This document shows, piece after piece, positions 17,793 through 27,132 of a stretch of DNA of 64,000 nucleotides. Numbering within the stretch: position 1 is the first letter of the stretch; each line of letters begins with the position of its first letter. The DNA is from Streptomyces monomycini (GTDB lineage Bacteria > Actinomycetota > Actinomycetes > Streptomycetales > Streptomycetaceae). Both the position numbers and the translations under genes were made by a program. Under the pieces are notes generated by a model. It saw only the letters and a list, made by a program, of their open reading frames with translations, had not been told where the DNA came from and did not search any database. The stretch lies in NCBI RefSeq assembly GCF_022271435.1, contig NZ_JAFIQY010000035.1, positions 1-64,000 of the forward strand. Reading direction: 5' to 3'.

Positions 17793-19745
17793 CTAGCAGG
17801 GCACGCGGAACCCTTCCGCCGAGGGCCGCCCGGCGGCGAGCATCGCGGCCTCCGCCCGGGGCAGCACCTTGCCGTCCGCGCTGCGCAGCCGCGGCGGGAC
17901 CGTGGTCGCGCCGATCCGCGCGCCCGGCGCGCTGCTGTTCTTCACCGTCACCCGGTCCAGCGGCGCGGGTTCGATGCGGCCGCGCTCCTTGACGTACGTC
18001 ACGAAGCTCTCGAAGTCGCGGTTGTGCCGGAAGGGCCGGGTGAAGCCGGTGAACGCCGGATACCCGTCCTGGTTGAGCAGCGTGTACGACGGCGCCGCGA
18101 CCCGGTACGAGCGGGACACGTCCAGCGCGGTCCCGTCGATGAACACGTCGCCCGGGTCGACCCGGTCGCCCGCCGGGCCCGTGGCGTCGAAGCTGTAGCG
18201 GACGTTGGCGGAGACGGCCAGCGGCGCGTACTTCAGACCGCCGCCGGCGGGCACGGTCCACTGCTGCTCCAGCGCGTCGTGGAGCTGCTGCCCGGTGACG
18301 GTGGCCGTGACGATGGGGTCGCCGAAGCCGACCGCGTTCCACGCCTTGCCGAAGGCGACCGTGCCGTTCGTCGCGGCGTCGTACGTCAGATCCCCGGCGA
18401 TGATGGCCTGTCCCATGCGCGGCGCGATGGCGATGAGGGCCAGGTCGGCGGGGACGGCGGGGTCGAGGTTGGCGTCGTTCATCGGGCCCTGCGGCTGCCG
18501 CCCGGCCCACAGCGCCCAGTCGGCCACCAGGTCGCCCATGGTGGACTCGCCCGCCGCGTTGCGGGTCCGGGTGAAGGAGGCGGACTGCTTGCCGAGGGGC
18601 ACCGCGGCCCGCCGGGTCCCGTACCCGGCCCAGTACTTGACGACGTCCGACAGCTCCGGATGGGGCGCCACATCGCGGGTGTTGGGGTGGTTGGTGGACG
18701 TGGTCAGCTCCCGGACGACCTTGCCGGTCCCCGGGTCCAGCCGGAGGCTGATCTCGTTGACGATCTGGCCGTGGCAGCCAGCCTCGGCGAACGGGCGGGG
18801 CACGCCGTCGGGGTCGGGGACCATCATGTTGAAGGCGGTGTGCCAATGGCCGCAGACGATGGCGTCGATGTCCGGTGAGCAGCGCAGCGCCAGTTCGTAG
18901 GCGGGGCCCGAGGGGTTGGTGCCGCTGTTGAAGTCGCCGCCGGCCACCGCGCCGTCGTGCAGGCTGAGCACGATCGCGTTGACGCCGCGGGACTTCAGCT
19001 CCGCGGCGCAGCGGTCGGCGGTGGCCAGTGGGTCCAGCGTGCGCAGCCCCGGCTGGTAGGAAGCCGGCATGGTCTCGGTGCCGAGGGCGGTCAGGTGGAT
19101 GAAGCCGACCGGCAGCCGCCGTCCCTGTCCGGCGTCCACCCACTCGATGTTGTACGGCGGCAGGACCCGTTCACCGTTGCGGGCCCAGACCGTGTTGGCG
19201 CCGTAGTACGCGAAGTCGGCGCCGTGGAAACGCTGTCCGGAGGAGTCGACGAAGGAGTTGTCCCAGTCGACCGTCGGGTAGGAGATGCCGTCCACCATGT
19301 GCTGGGAGAGGAAGGCGGGTGACTTGTCGAACTCGTGGTTGCCGGCCGAGGCGAAGTCCAGGCCCATCCGGTTGAGGGCTTCGATGGTCGGTTCGTCGGC
19401 GAGCGACTCGGTGGCGAACTCCCAGCCGGAGAAGAGGTCTCCGGGCGCGAAGAAGAGGGAGTTGGCGCGGTCCGCCCGCAGCCGTTCGAGGTGCGCGGCC
19501 ATGTAGGCCACGCCGCCCACGGTGTACTTCCTGCCACCGGCGCCGGTGATCACCGAGGTGCTGCCCGGAGCCGCCTGGAGATACCCGTGGAGATCGGTGA
19601 TGTTGAGCAGTTGCACGTCCACGTACTCGTCCGCGGACCGCGCGTCGCGCGCGTGGCCGGAGGCGAAGGCGTGGGTGCCGACCGCGCTGGCGGTGGCCAG
19701 AGCCCCCGCCGCGGTGAGGAACATGCGTCTGCCGAGCTCTGCCAA
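17793..19745 (-). CDS. Secreted bifunctional metallophosphatase/5'-nucleotidase (UshA family, Tat substrate)
   Basis: The product is 650 aa. A Tat signal (GRRMFLTAAGALATASAVG) ends near AFASGHA. Metallophosphatase motifs include NITDLHGYL, a GD...G region (FAPGDLFSGW), ASAGNHEFDKS (GNHE), IVLSLHDGA and IVCGHWHTAF (GHxH). A C-terminal 5'-nucleotidase domain (~residues 370-600) follows with YTLLNQDGYPAFTGF. It hydrolyses extracellular nucleotides or sugar nucleotides. TTG at 19745 lies 9 nt after GGAGG. GTG at 19754 is too close to that SD. Confidence 0.88.
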   Translation of the reverse strand: MAELGRRMFLTAAGALATASAVGTHAFASGHARDARSADEYVDVQLLNITDLHGYLQAAPGSTSVITGAGGRKYTVGGVAYMAAHLERLRADRANSLFFAPGDLFSGWEFATESLADEPTIEALNRMGLDFASAGNHEFDKSPAFLSQHMVDGISYPTVDWDNSFVDSSGQRFHGADFAYYGANTVWARNGERVLPPYNIEWVDAGQGRRLPVGFIHLTALGTETMPASYQPGLRTLDPLATADRCAAELKSRGVNAIVLSLHDGAVAGGDFNSGTNPSGPAYELALRCSPDIDAIVCGHWHTAFNMMVPDPDGVPRPFAEAGCHGQIVNEISLRLDPGTGKVVRELTTSTNHPNTRDVAPHPELSDVVKYWAGYGTRRAAVPLGKQSASFTRTRNAAGESTMGDLVADWALWAGRQPQGPMNDANLDPAVPADLALIAIAPRMGQAIIAGDLTYDAATNGTVAFGKAWNAVGFGDPIVTATVTGQQLHDALEQQWTVPAGGGLKYAPLAVSANVRYSFDATGPAGDRVDPGDVFIDGTALDVSRSYRVAAPSYTLLNQDGYPAFTGFTRPFRHNRDFESFVTYVKERGRIEPAPLDRVTVKNSSAPGARIGATTVPPRLRSADGKVLPRAEAAMLAAGRPSAEGFRVPC

Positions 19746-19894
19746 GGTCGTCACCCTCCAGAGAGTGCCCGAGTGCGGGGGAACGACTGGAGAGTCAAAC
19801 GAGCCATGGGAGCCTTCCGGCCCACACGAGACGGCCGGAATGTGAACGGGCAGGGGACAACTGCCGTCCCCTGCCCGGTACCACGGGACACACG

Positions 19895-20162
19895 GATCGG
19901 TGAGGCACGCTCTCGCGAATCACCCGGATCGGTGATGCGCGTTGTCACGGATCACCCGGACCGGTGACGCTCCGCCTCCCGCACCACCCGAATCAGCGAC
20001 GCACCGCCTCCTGAACCACCCGGATCAGTGACGCACGGGCTTCCGAGCACCCGGATCGACGCCGCACCGCCTTCCGCACCCCCGGATCGACGCCACACCG
20101 CCTTCCGCACCCCCGGATCGACGCCACACCGCCTTCCGAGCCCCCGGGTCAGCGACGCGCGG
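19895..20162. repeat. 31-32-bp degenerate tandem repeat, about 8.5 copies
   Basis: Units start at 19895, 19927, 19959, 19991, 20023, 20054, 20085, 20116 and 20147 (partial). The first four are 32 bp and the next four 31 bp. A representative unit start is GATCGACGCCGCACCGCC. Units 6-8 are nearly identical and the outer ones more diverged. The last partial unit contains the stop codon of the MFS gene, and several units keep the TGA-containing core. It fills the gap between the MFS stop and the 5'-nucleotidase start region. Confidence 0.85.
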
Positions 20163-21741
20163 CCTCGGGCTCGGGCTCCGGCTCCACTCCGGCGGAACCG
20201 TCCTCCAGCCGCTGCCCGCGCAGCAGGAACCATGCTGCGCAGGCGGCGGCGATCAGGACGGCCGCGCCGACGCCCGCCGCGGTGTCCAGACCGTCGACGA
20301 ACGCGTGCTGGGCGGCCTTCAGCAGACTGTCCCCGGCGTCGGCCGGAAGGGTGCCGGACGCCTCGACGGCACCGCCGAGCGACTCCCTGGCGGCGTTCGC
20401 GGTCGTCTCGGGCACACCGTGCGGCGTGGCGAAGTCCCGGTAGATGCTGGTCACGATGGAGCCGAGCAGGGCGATACCGAGAGCGGCGCCCAGTTCGTAC
20501 GCCGTCTCCGAGACCGCGGATGCGGCGCCCGCCTGCTCCTTGGGCACGCTGGAGAGGATCACGTCGGCGGTGACGGTGAAGGCGAAGCCCGCCCCGACGC
20601 CGACGGCGAACAGGATCGCGCCGAGAGTGAAGGTGCTGGTGTCCTGGCCCAGGCCGATGCAGCCGGCCAGGGCCAGGCCGACCACGCCCAGGCCGCCGGC
20701 GACGACGAGCCGTACGGACAGCCGCCGCGCGACATATCCGGCGGCCAGCCCCGCGCCCACCGCGCCGATCGCGGCGGGCAGCTCGACCAGGCCCGCGTTG
20801 AGCGGCGAGCGCAGCTGCACCATCTGGAGGAACTGCGAGAGGAAGAAGACCAGGCCGGACAGCCCCAGGATGGTCAGCAGGTCGGCCAGTACGGCACCGG
20901 AGAAGCCGCGGTGCTGGAAGAGCTTCATGTCCAGCAGCGGCGACTTCAGCGACTGCTGCCGGCGGACGAAGGTGACCAGCGCGAGCAGCCCGAGGACGGC
21001 GGCCGCCGCGATGTCCCAGCGGAAGCCGTGCACCGCCGCTTCCTTGACCGCGTAGACGACGCCGACCATGCCCACCAGGGACAGGCCCACACTGGGCAGG
21101 TCCCACGGGCCCGGGTTCGGGTTGCGGGACTCCGGCAGCACCTTGACACCGATGATCACCAGCAGCGCCATCACCGGCAGGTTGATCAAGAAGACCGAGC
21201 CCCACCAGAAGTGGCCCAGCAGGAAACCGCCGAGCACCGGGCCGACGGCCGCGCCCGCCGAAGCCATGGCACCCCAGATGCCGATGGCCAGACTGCGTTC
21301 CTTGGGGTCGTGGAAGAGGTTGCGGATCAGCGCGAGGGTGGACGGCATCAGCGTCGCGCCCGCCACACCCAGCAGCGCCCGCGCCACGATCATCATGGCC
21401 GGGCTGCCCGCGTACGCGGCCAGCACCGACATGGCGCCGAACACGACCGATCCGGTCAGCAGCAGCTTCTTGCGTCCGACGCGGTCACCGAGGCTGCCCA
21501 TGGAGACCAGCAGACCGGCGATGACGAACGAGTAGACGTCGCCGATCCACAGCAGCTGGGTGCCGGACGGGCGCAGGTCCTCACTGAGGAACGGGGTGGC
21601 CAGGCCCAGGACGGTGGCGTCCACGCCGACCAGCAGGACGGCGAGGACCAGGACGGCGAGTGCGAGCCAGCGTCCGGGGCGGGGCTGGTGCTCCGCGGTG
21701 GCGCCGGTGCGCTCCGCGGTCTCCTTGGCGGGCTTGCTCAT
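20149..21741 (-). CDS. MFS drug efflux transporter, DHA2 (14-TM) family
   Basis: The product is 530 aa. About 14 hydrophobic segments are visible. Motif A is SMGSLGDRVGRKKLLLTGS, preceded by LVGVDATVLGLATPFLSEDL (the D1 motif typical of EmrB/QacA transporters). Motif C is around GAMASAGAAVGPVLGGFLLG. It exports drugs or secondary metabolites using the proton gradient. Its ATG overlaps the stop of the upstream tetR gene (ATGA), so it is probably controlled by that repressor. Confidence 0.9.
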   Translation of the reverse strand: MSKPAKETAERTGATAEHQPRPGRWLALAVLVLAVLLVGVDATVLGLATPFLSEDLRPSGTQLLWIGDVYSFVIAGLLVSMGSLGDRVGRKKLLLTGSVVFGAMSVLAAYAGSPAMMIVARALLGVAGATLMPSTLALIRNLFHDPKERSLAIGIWGAMASAGAAVGPVLGGFLLGHFWWGSVFLINLPVMALLVIIGVKVLPESRNPNPGPWDLPSVGLSLVGMVGVVYAVKEAAVHGFRWDIAAAAVLGLLALVTFVRRQQSLKSPLLDMKLFQHRGFSGAVLADLLTILGLSGLVFFLSQFLQMVQLRSPLNAGLVELPAAIGAVGAGLAAGYVARRLSVRLVVAGGLGVVGLALAGCIGLGQDTSTFTLGAILFAVGVGAGFAFTVTADVILSSVPKEQAGAASAVSETAYELGAALGIALLGSIVTSIYRDFATPHGVPETTANAARESLGGAVEASGTLPADAGDSLLKAAQHAFVDGLDTAAGVGAAVLIAAACAAWFLLRGQRLEDGSAGVEPEPEPEAARR

Positions 21742-22289
21742 TTCTCCATGCTCCGTCGGATGCCGCCGAGCAGCAGCTCGGCGATCGAGTGGTCGAGGTC
21801 TCTGCGGGCGACACGCCCTTCGTGCACGGCCCACGCGCCGGCGCCGATCAGTCCGTACAGCGCCTCGGTGAGCCAGACGGGCGTCAGGTCGATCCGGAAG
21901 TCGCCTTCCTCCTGGCCGCGCCGGAACAGGGCGTGGATACGGGCGTCCAGCCGTGCCCAGCCGTCGTTGGTCTGCTCGCCCTCGAAGAGCTGGTTCTCGG
22001 TGTAGAGGAAGGCGAGGAACCCCGCGACCGGCTCGGCCTCGGTGATCAGCCGGCGCAGCGCCGTGACCGCGTCGTCCTCGTCGAGACGGGCCGCGTCCAG
22101 CGCTCCGCCGAACTGCGCGATGCCCAGCTCCTCCAGCGCCTTGATCAGGGCGTCCCGGCCCGCGAAGTGGCGGTGGAGGGTGGCGCGGCTGATGCCGGCG
22201 GCCTTGGCGATCTCGTCCATACCGGCGGTCGCCTTGCGGGTGAGCAGGCCGGCGGCTTCTTTCAGTACGTGTTCACGGTCAACGGCCAT
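21738..22289 (-). CDS. TetR-family repressor of the adjacent MFS pump
   Basis: The product is 183 aa starting MAVDREHVLKEAAG. The HTH is at residues ~22-42 (GMDEIAKAAGISRATLHRHF). The ligand-binding part is helical. An ATG at 22316 would add nine residues but lies inside the palindromic operator, so 22289 is preferred. Neither start has a strong SD. It is the first gene of a two-gene operon with the MFS transporter and is probably autoregulated. Confidence 0.85.
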   Translation of the reverse strand: MAVDREHVLKEAAGLLTRKATAGMDEIAKAAGISRATLHRHFAGRDALIKALEELGIAQFGGALDAARLDEDDAVTALRRLITEAEPVAGFLAFLYTENQLFEGEQTNDGWARLDARIHALFRRGQEEGDFRIDLTPVWLTEALYGLIGAGAWAVHEGRVARRDLDHSIAELLLGGIRRSMEK

Positions 22290-22308
22290 GAGACGCAGGG
22301 TACCCGAA

Positions 22309-22326
22309 TGAGACATCGACGTCTCA
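22309..22326. promoter_or_regulatory. Palindromic operator of the tetR-MFS operon
   Basis: This is a perfect inverted repeat TGAGAC-N6-GTCTCA, just upstream of the tetR start. It is the expected size and place for TetR-family autoregulation. Confidence 0.6.
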
Positions 22327-22361
22327 CGATTTCTTTGCCCGCCCCTCCCCCTCCCCGCAAC

Positions 22362-22401
22362 GGCCGCGGCCCCTCCGGACATCTCCGGAGGGGCCGCGGC
22401 C
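22362..22401 (-). terminator. Strong hairpin downstream of argH
   Basis: The 18-nt perfectly complementary arms (GGCCGCGGCCCCTCCGGA and its complement) flank a 4-nt loop, 62 bp past the argH stop codon. Confidence 0.8.
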
Positions 22402-22462
22402 CGAGCGCGAACACCGCCGTCCGGTGCTCGCACCCGCCGTCTTCACGCAGGTGAACGGTGGC

Positions 22463-23890
22463 TCAGCGCTTGGCGTCCGCCCACTCCCGCTGCGCGGCCA
22501 GGTCCGTCTTGACCTCCGCCAGCTGGACGGCGACGGCGGACGGGGCCGTGCCACCCCGGCCGCTGCGCGAGGCGAGTGCGCCGGCCACGTTCAGCACCGT
22601 CCGCACCTCAGGCGACAGATGCGGCGAGATCGCGGCGAACTGCTCGTCGCTCAGCTCGTCCAGCTCGATGCCGTGCCGCTCGCACTCCTTGACGCACTCC
22701 CCCGCGACCTCGTGCGCCACCCGGAACGGCACACCCTGCCGTACGAGCCACTCGGCGATGTCCGTGGCCAGCGAGAACCCGGCGGGGGCCAGCTCCGCCA
22801 TGCGCTCCCGGTTGACGGTCAGCGTCGCCATCATCCCGGTGAACGCCGGCAGCAGGATCTCCAGCTGGTCACAGGAGTCGAAGACCGGCTCCTTGTCCTC
22901 CTGGAGGTCCCGGTTGTACGCGAGCGGCAGCGCCTTCAGCGTGGCCATCAGGCCGGTCAGGTTGCCGACCAGCCGTCCGGACTTGCCGCGCGCCAGCTCG
23001 GCGATGTCCGGGTTCTTCTTCTGCGGCATGATCGAGGAGCCGGTGGAGAAGGCGTCGTGCAGGGTCACGAAGGAGAACTCCTTCGTGTTCCAGATGATGA
23101 TCTCCTCGGCGATCCGGGACAGGTCCACACCGATCATCGCGGTGATGAAGGCGAACTCGGCGACGAAGTCCCGGGACGCCGTCCCGTCGATGGAGTTGGC
23201 CGCACTACCGCCCTCGAACCCCAGATCCGCCGCGACCGCCTCCGGGTCCAGGCCCAGCGATGACCCGGCCAGCGCGCCCGACCCGTACGGCGAGACCGCC
23301 GTCCGCGCGTCCCACTGCCGCAGCCGCTCCGCGTTCCGCGACAGCGCCTGGACGTGCGCGAGGACGTGGTGCGCGAAGAGCACCGGCTGCGCGTGCTGGA
23401 GGTGCGTACGGCCCGGCATCGCCACCTCCGGATGCGCCTCCGCGAGGCCGACCAGCGCCTCCTGGAGATCGGCGATCAGCCCGCCGATGATCCGGGCATG
23501 GTCCCGCAGATACATCCGGAACAGCGTGGCGACCTGGTCGTTACGGGACCGCCCGGCCCGCAGTTTGCCGCCGAGGTCCGGACCGAGCCGCTCCAGCAGC
23601 CCCCGCTCCAGCGCGGTGTGCACGTCCTCGTCGGCGACGGTCCCGACAAAACTGCCGTCGGCGACATCGGCCTCCAGCTGATCCAGTCCCCCCAGCATCC
23701 GCGTCAGCTCGTCCTCGGTGAGCAGCCCCGCCTTGTGCAGCACACGCGCGTGGGCACGGGAACCGGCGATGTCGTACGGCGCCAGCCGCCAGTCGAAGTG
23801 GACGGAGGCGGACAGCTTCGCCAGGGCCTCGGCGGGCCCGTCGGCGAACCGGCCGCCCCAGAGCCGGACGTCACCGCTGTTGCTGCTCAC
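22463..23890 (-). CDS. argH: Argininosuccinate lyase
   Basis: The product is 475 aa with a GTG start after GAGGAG. It carries the fumarase/aspartase signature GSSIMPQKKNPDIAE, an N-terminal LWGGRFADGPAEAL, AGRSRNDQVATLFRMYLRD, and the catalytic His region PGRTHLQHAQPVLFAHH. It splits argininosuccinate into arginine and fumarate, the last step of arginine synthesis. It lies downstream of argG in the same direction. Confidence 0.97.
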   Translation of the reverse strand: MSSNSGDVRLWGGRFADGPAEALAKLSASVHFDWRLAPYDIAGSRAHARVLHKAGLLTEDELTRMLGGLDQLEADVADGSFVGTVADEDVHTALERGLLERLGPDLGGKLRAGRSRNDQVATLFRMYLRDHARIIGGLIADLQEALVGLAEAHPEVAMPGRTHLQHAQPVLFAHHVLAHVQALSRNAERLRQWDARTAVSPYGSGALAGSSLGLDPEAVAADLGFEGGSAANSIDGTASRDFVAEFAFITAMIGVDLSRIAEEIIIWNTKEFSFVTLHDAFSTGSSIMPQKKNPDIAELARGKSGRLVGNLTGLMATLKALPLAYNRDLQEDKEPVFDSCDQLEILLPAFTGMMATLTVNRERMAELAPAGFSLATDIAEWLVRQGVPFRVAHEVAGECVKECERHGIELDELSDEQFAAISPHLSPEVRTVLNVAGALASRSGRGGTAPSAVAVQLAEVKTDLAAQREWADAKR

Positions 23891-24018
23891 TTGCTCAGCT
23901 CCTCGTGGATGGTGAGATGTACGGGTCCCCGGCGGCCGGCGGAGAACCGGCCACCGGGGACGGGGCCGGGGCGGCAGAAACACCCCGGCCGTGACGGCTT
24001 CCGGCCCCGGAGCTCTCC

Positions 24019-24083
24019 GCCCCTGGGCTTCCCGCCCCTGGGCTTCGCGCCCCCGGGCTTCCCGCCCCTGGGCTTCGCGCCCT
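24019..24083. repeat. 15-bp tandem repeat (4 copies plus partial) at the argG stop
   Basis: Units GCCCCTGGGCTTCCC or GCCCCTGGGCTTCGC start at 24019, 24034, 24049 and 24064. A partial unit runs into the argG stop codon. Confidence 0.85.
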
Positions 24084-25276
24084 TACGCCAGATCCCGCTT
24101 GGCGGCGATCTTCGACGACATCCCGAAGATCTCGATGAAGCCCTTCGACAGCGACTGGTCGAAGGTGTCGCCCGTGTCGTACGTCGCCAGGTTGAAGTCG
24201 TACAGCGACTGCTCCGACCGCCGCCCGGTGACCACCGCACGCCCACCGTGCAGCGTCATCCGGATGTCGCCGGACACGGCCTGGTTGGCCTCGTCGATGA
24301 ACCCGTCCAGGGCCCGCTTCAGCGGCGAGAACCACAGGCCGTCGTAGACCAGCTCGCCCCAGCGCTGCTCGACCTGCCGCTTGTAGCGGGCCAGCTCACG
24401 CTCGACGGTGACGCTCTCCAGCTCCTGGTGGGCGGTGATCAGCGCGATCGCGCCGGGCGCCTCGTAGACCTCACGCGACTTGATGCCGACCAGCCGGTCC
24501 TCGACCATGTCGATCCGGCCGATGCCGTGCGCGCCGGCCCGCTCGTTGAGCTGCTGAATGGCCTGGAGCACCGACACGGGCTTGCCGTCGATCGCGACCG
24601 GCACGCCCTCCTTGAAGGTGATGACCAGCTCGTCGGCTTCCCGGGGCAGCGCCGGGTTCTGCGTGTACTCGTACACGTCCTCGATCGGCGCGTTCCAGAT
24701 GTCCTCCAGGAAGCCGGTCTCCACGGCCCGCCCGAAGACGTTCTGGTCGATCGAGTACGGCGACTTCTTGGTCGTCGTGATCGGCAGGTTCTTGCTCTCG
24801 CAGAACGCGATCGCCTTGTCCCGCGTCATCGCGTAGTCCCGCACCGGAGCGATGCACTTCAGGTCCGGCGCCAGCGAGGAGATCCCCGCCTCGAACCGCA
24901 CCTGGTCGTTCCCCTTGCCGGTGCAGCCGTGCGCCACGGTGCTCGCGCCGTGCTTCTTGGCCGCGGCGACCAGGTGCTTGACGATCGTCGGCCGGGACAG
25001 CGCGGAGACCAGCGGGTACCGGTCCATGTACAGCGCGTTGGCCTTGATCGCCGGCAGGCAGTACTCGTCGGCGAACTCGTCCTTGGCGTCCGCGACCTCC
25101 GCCTCGACCGCGCCACAGGCGAGCGCGCGCTTACGGATGACGTCCAGGTCTTCACCGCCCTGGCCGACATCCACAGCCACGGCGATGACCTCGGCGCCCG
25201 TCTCCTCGGCGATCCAGCCGATGGCGACGGAGGTGTCCAGGCCGCCCGAGTAGGCGAGTACGACGCGCTCGGTCAC
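24083..25276 (-). CDS. argG: Argininosuccinate synthase
   Basis: The product is 397 aa, GTG start with AAGGAG upstream. The ATP-PPi loop is VVLAYSGGLDTSVAIGWI. Further signatures are VAHGCTGKGNDQVRFE and QNVFGRAVETGFLED. It condenses citrulline and aspartate. An A/T-rich ArgR-box-like stretch lies directly upstream, so arginine repression is likely. argH follows 192 bp downstream. Confidence 0.97.
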   Translation of the reverse strand: MTERVVLAYSGGLDTSVAIGWIAEETGAEVIAVAVDVGQGGEDLDVIRKRALACGAVEAEVADAKDEFADEYCLPAIKANALYMDRYPLVSALSRPTIVKHLVAAAKKHGASTVAHGCTGKGNDQVRFEAGISSLAPDLKCIAPVRDYAMTRDKAIAFCESKNLPITTTKKSPYSIDQNVFGRAVETGFLEDIWNAPIEDVYEYTQNPALPREADELVITFKEGVPVAIDGKPVSVLQAIQQLNERAGAHGIGRIDMVEDRLVGIKSREVYEAPGAIALITAHQELESVTVERELARYKRQVEQRWGELVYDGLWFSPLKRALDGFIDEANQAVSGDIRMTLHGGRAVVTGRRSEQSLYDFNLATYDTGDTFDQSLSKGFIEIFGMSSKIAAKRDLA

Positions 25277-25293
25277 GGGTTTCTCCTTACGGT

Positions 25294-25340
25294 GCATACG
25301 CTGATGGGTATAACTATGCACTCCACCGCATGATTCGTCA
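25294..25340 (-). promoter_or_regulatory. Probable ArgR operator region of argG
   Basis: This A/T-rich island in very GC-rich DNA contains TGCATA-type half-sites (TGCATACGC, TATAACTATGCA, GCATGATTC on the plus strand), resembling ARG boxes. The exact box phasing was not computed. Confidence 0.5.
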
Positions 25341-25424
25341 ACGCGCACCACCCGAATGGCGCATCCAAGCGATGAGATCAGGACATCACCGCAGGTCAGA
25401 GGCGTTGCGCAACCCCCACGCCCG

Positions 25425-25796
25425 CTACTCCCCCAGCACCTCCGCCAGCACCGTCACGTGACTCAGCTCCAGACTCCTGGTCGCGGTGAGCAGCGTCAGC
25501 GGCCCGTCCGCCGCATGGTCCCGCAGCCGCTCCAACGCCTCCGCGGCCGGCGAAGCGGCCAGCTCCGCCCGGTACCGCTCGGCAAACTCCGCGTACCGCT
25601 CGCCCCGGTGCCCGTACCAAGTACGCAGCTCCTTCGACGGCGCCACGTCCTTGCACCACTCGTCCAGCCGCGCGACATCCTTCGCCAGCCCCCGCGGCCA
25701 CAACCGGTCCACGAGCACCCGCACCCCGTCCCCGGCCTCAGGCGCCTCGTACACACGACGCCGCCGAACCACTCCCTGCCCCGACCGCTCACCCAT
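25425..25796 (-). CDS. DUF488-family protein
   Basis: The product is 123 aa, MGERSGQGVVRRRRVYEAPE. The family block VRVLVDRLWPRGLAKD is followed by WCKDVAPSKELRTWYGH and RYRAELA. Members of this family (YeaO-like) are small proteins of unknown biochemical role. ATG 25796 is preferred. A start at 25820 would add eight unconserved residues. Confidence 0.8.
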   Translation of the reverse strand: MGERSGQGVVRRRRVYEAPEAGDGVRVLVDRLWPRGLAKDVARLDEWCKDVAPSKELRTWYGHRGERYAEFAERYRAELAASPAAEALERLRDHAADGPLTLLTATRSLELSHVTVLAEVLGE

Positions 25797-25957
25797 GGCG
25801 CCATGCAAACACGCCCCCACGGGACCCGCACGGCACTACATCGCCCCTTTTCGGCCGTTATGCACCACCCCATGGCCCCCGCTTTGGATTCCGAGCCCCG
25901 GACAGGGTATTTTTCTTGTGCACGCCGCGACCGGGGAATCCCGGCCGAAGCGAGCAC

Positions 25958-26031
<74 letters not shown>

Positions 26032-26050
26032 CTCGTTAGAGTCGCAGGTC

Positions 26051-26084
26051 AGAGGCCGTATCGGAGGATTCCGATGCGGCCTCT
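26051..26084 (+). terminator. Terminator of tRNA-Pro
   Basis: The 15-nt arms AGAGGCCGTATCGGA and TCCGATGCGGCCTCT pair with one G-U-type change around a 4-nt loop, 20 bp after the tRNA. Confidence 0.75.
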
Positions 26085-26316
26085 CGATCATTTCGGGGCG
26101 CCCAAGGGAATGGAAGCCTCACGTGCAGCGCCCCCGCTGACCACCAGGCGTCCACAGCAAAAAGTCAGGGCGTACGCCCCTCGCGAGCGCCACCACACCC
26201 CGGCGGATCGAACGCTCCGGTGCGCCAACTGAGTGCCCTCGTGCGCCCGGGACGCCCTCAGTGGACCGACAGGTGTGGGTGAAAGCCGGACCACCCAAGC
26301 TGTGAGGTGGTCTGCT

Positions 26317-27024
26317 TTGGGCATGATGCACGCCTCAGGGGCCGATGATCACACCCCGTTCCTTCACACATTGCCGACAGCCGTACGCACGGCCTTCCAG
26401 CAACTGGGCAACCGGCGCTGCTACGCACCACGGGACATCTTGATCAGCGAGGGCGACCCCGCTCACGACCTTGTGCTGCTCCGCGAAGGTCTCGTCAAGG
26501 TCACTACCCGGCTGCACGGCGAAGGTGAAGGGCTGGTGGACATCCGAAGGGCCGGAGACGTCGTGGGTGAGATGGCTGCCATGGACAGCAAGCCCAGATC
26601 GGCCACGGTCATCGCATACAACGATGTCGTCGCCACCGTCATCCCTCCACACGACCTGCGGCCCTTCCTTGCGGCGACCCCGGAGGCGTCACAGGCGCTC
26701 AAGGCGTTGCTCTGCGGCCGTCTGCGTAGGGCCGAACGCAAGCTCCTGATCATTCTCGGATTCCCGGTCAAGGTCCGGCTCGCCCGTGTGCTCGTAGAAC
26801 TGACGGATCTGTACGGGTGTCGAACGCGAAGCCAGTACCGCATCGACGTGAATCTCACTCAAGCCGAGTACGCCGCACTCACGGGCTGCAAAGTTCGCGC
26901 CATCCAAGAGGCGTTCACTGAGCTGCGCCGTGAGGATCTCATCGACCCCGGATACCGGCGAACCAACATCTTGAACCTGGAAAAGCTGCGCGAAGTGGCT
27001 CTGTTGAGCGCGCCAGCCGCATAG
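26317..27024 (+). CDS. CRP/FNR-like regulator with cyclic-nucleotide-binding domain
   Basis: The product is 235 aa from TTG 26317 (GAGGTGG 7 nt upstream) or 233 aa from ATG 26323. Residues ~10-130 form a cNMP-binding beta-barrel (RDILISEGDPAHDLVLLREG; GDVVGEMAAMDSKPRSATVIA, where the E-x(n)-R-S-A pattern of the phosphate-binding cassette is kept). The C-terminal ~80 residues are a winged HTH (LTQAEYAALTGCKVRAIQEA). It probably senses a cyclic nucleotide and binds DNA. The gene downstream is cyclase-like, so a local signal-receptor pair is plausible. Confidence 0.8.
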   Translation: MGMMHASGADDHTPFLHTLPTAVRTAFQQLGNRRCYAPRDILISEGDPAHDLVLLREGLVKVTTRLHGEGEGLVDIRRAGDVVGEMAAMDSKPRSATVIAYNDVVATVIPPHDLRPFLAATPEASQALKALLCGRLRRAERKLLIILGFPVKVRLARVLVELTDLYGCRTRSQYRIDVNLTQAEYAALTGCKVRAIQEAFTELRREDLIDPGYRRTNILNLEKLREVALLSAPAA

Positions 27025-27038
27025 ATACTCCGCAATAT

Positions 27039-27060
27039 CCCGCACCAGTGCGGGTTATTT
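27039..27060 (+). terminator. Intrinsic terminator between the CRP-like gene and the cyclase-like operon
   Basis: CCCGCAC-CA-GTGCGGG is followed by TTATTT, a compact stem with a T-rich tail, 15 bp after the CRP-like stop. It is also a palindrome, so a protein-binding role is possible. Confidence 0.55.
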
Positions 27061-27132
27061 CACCAATTACCACGTCTGGTTGCAGGGTTGTTCTGCACCG
27101 CACCCACTATCGCAGGCAGGTGATGAGTTGCC

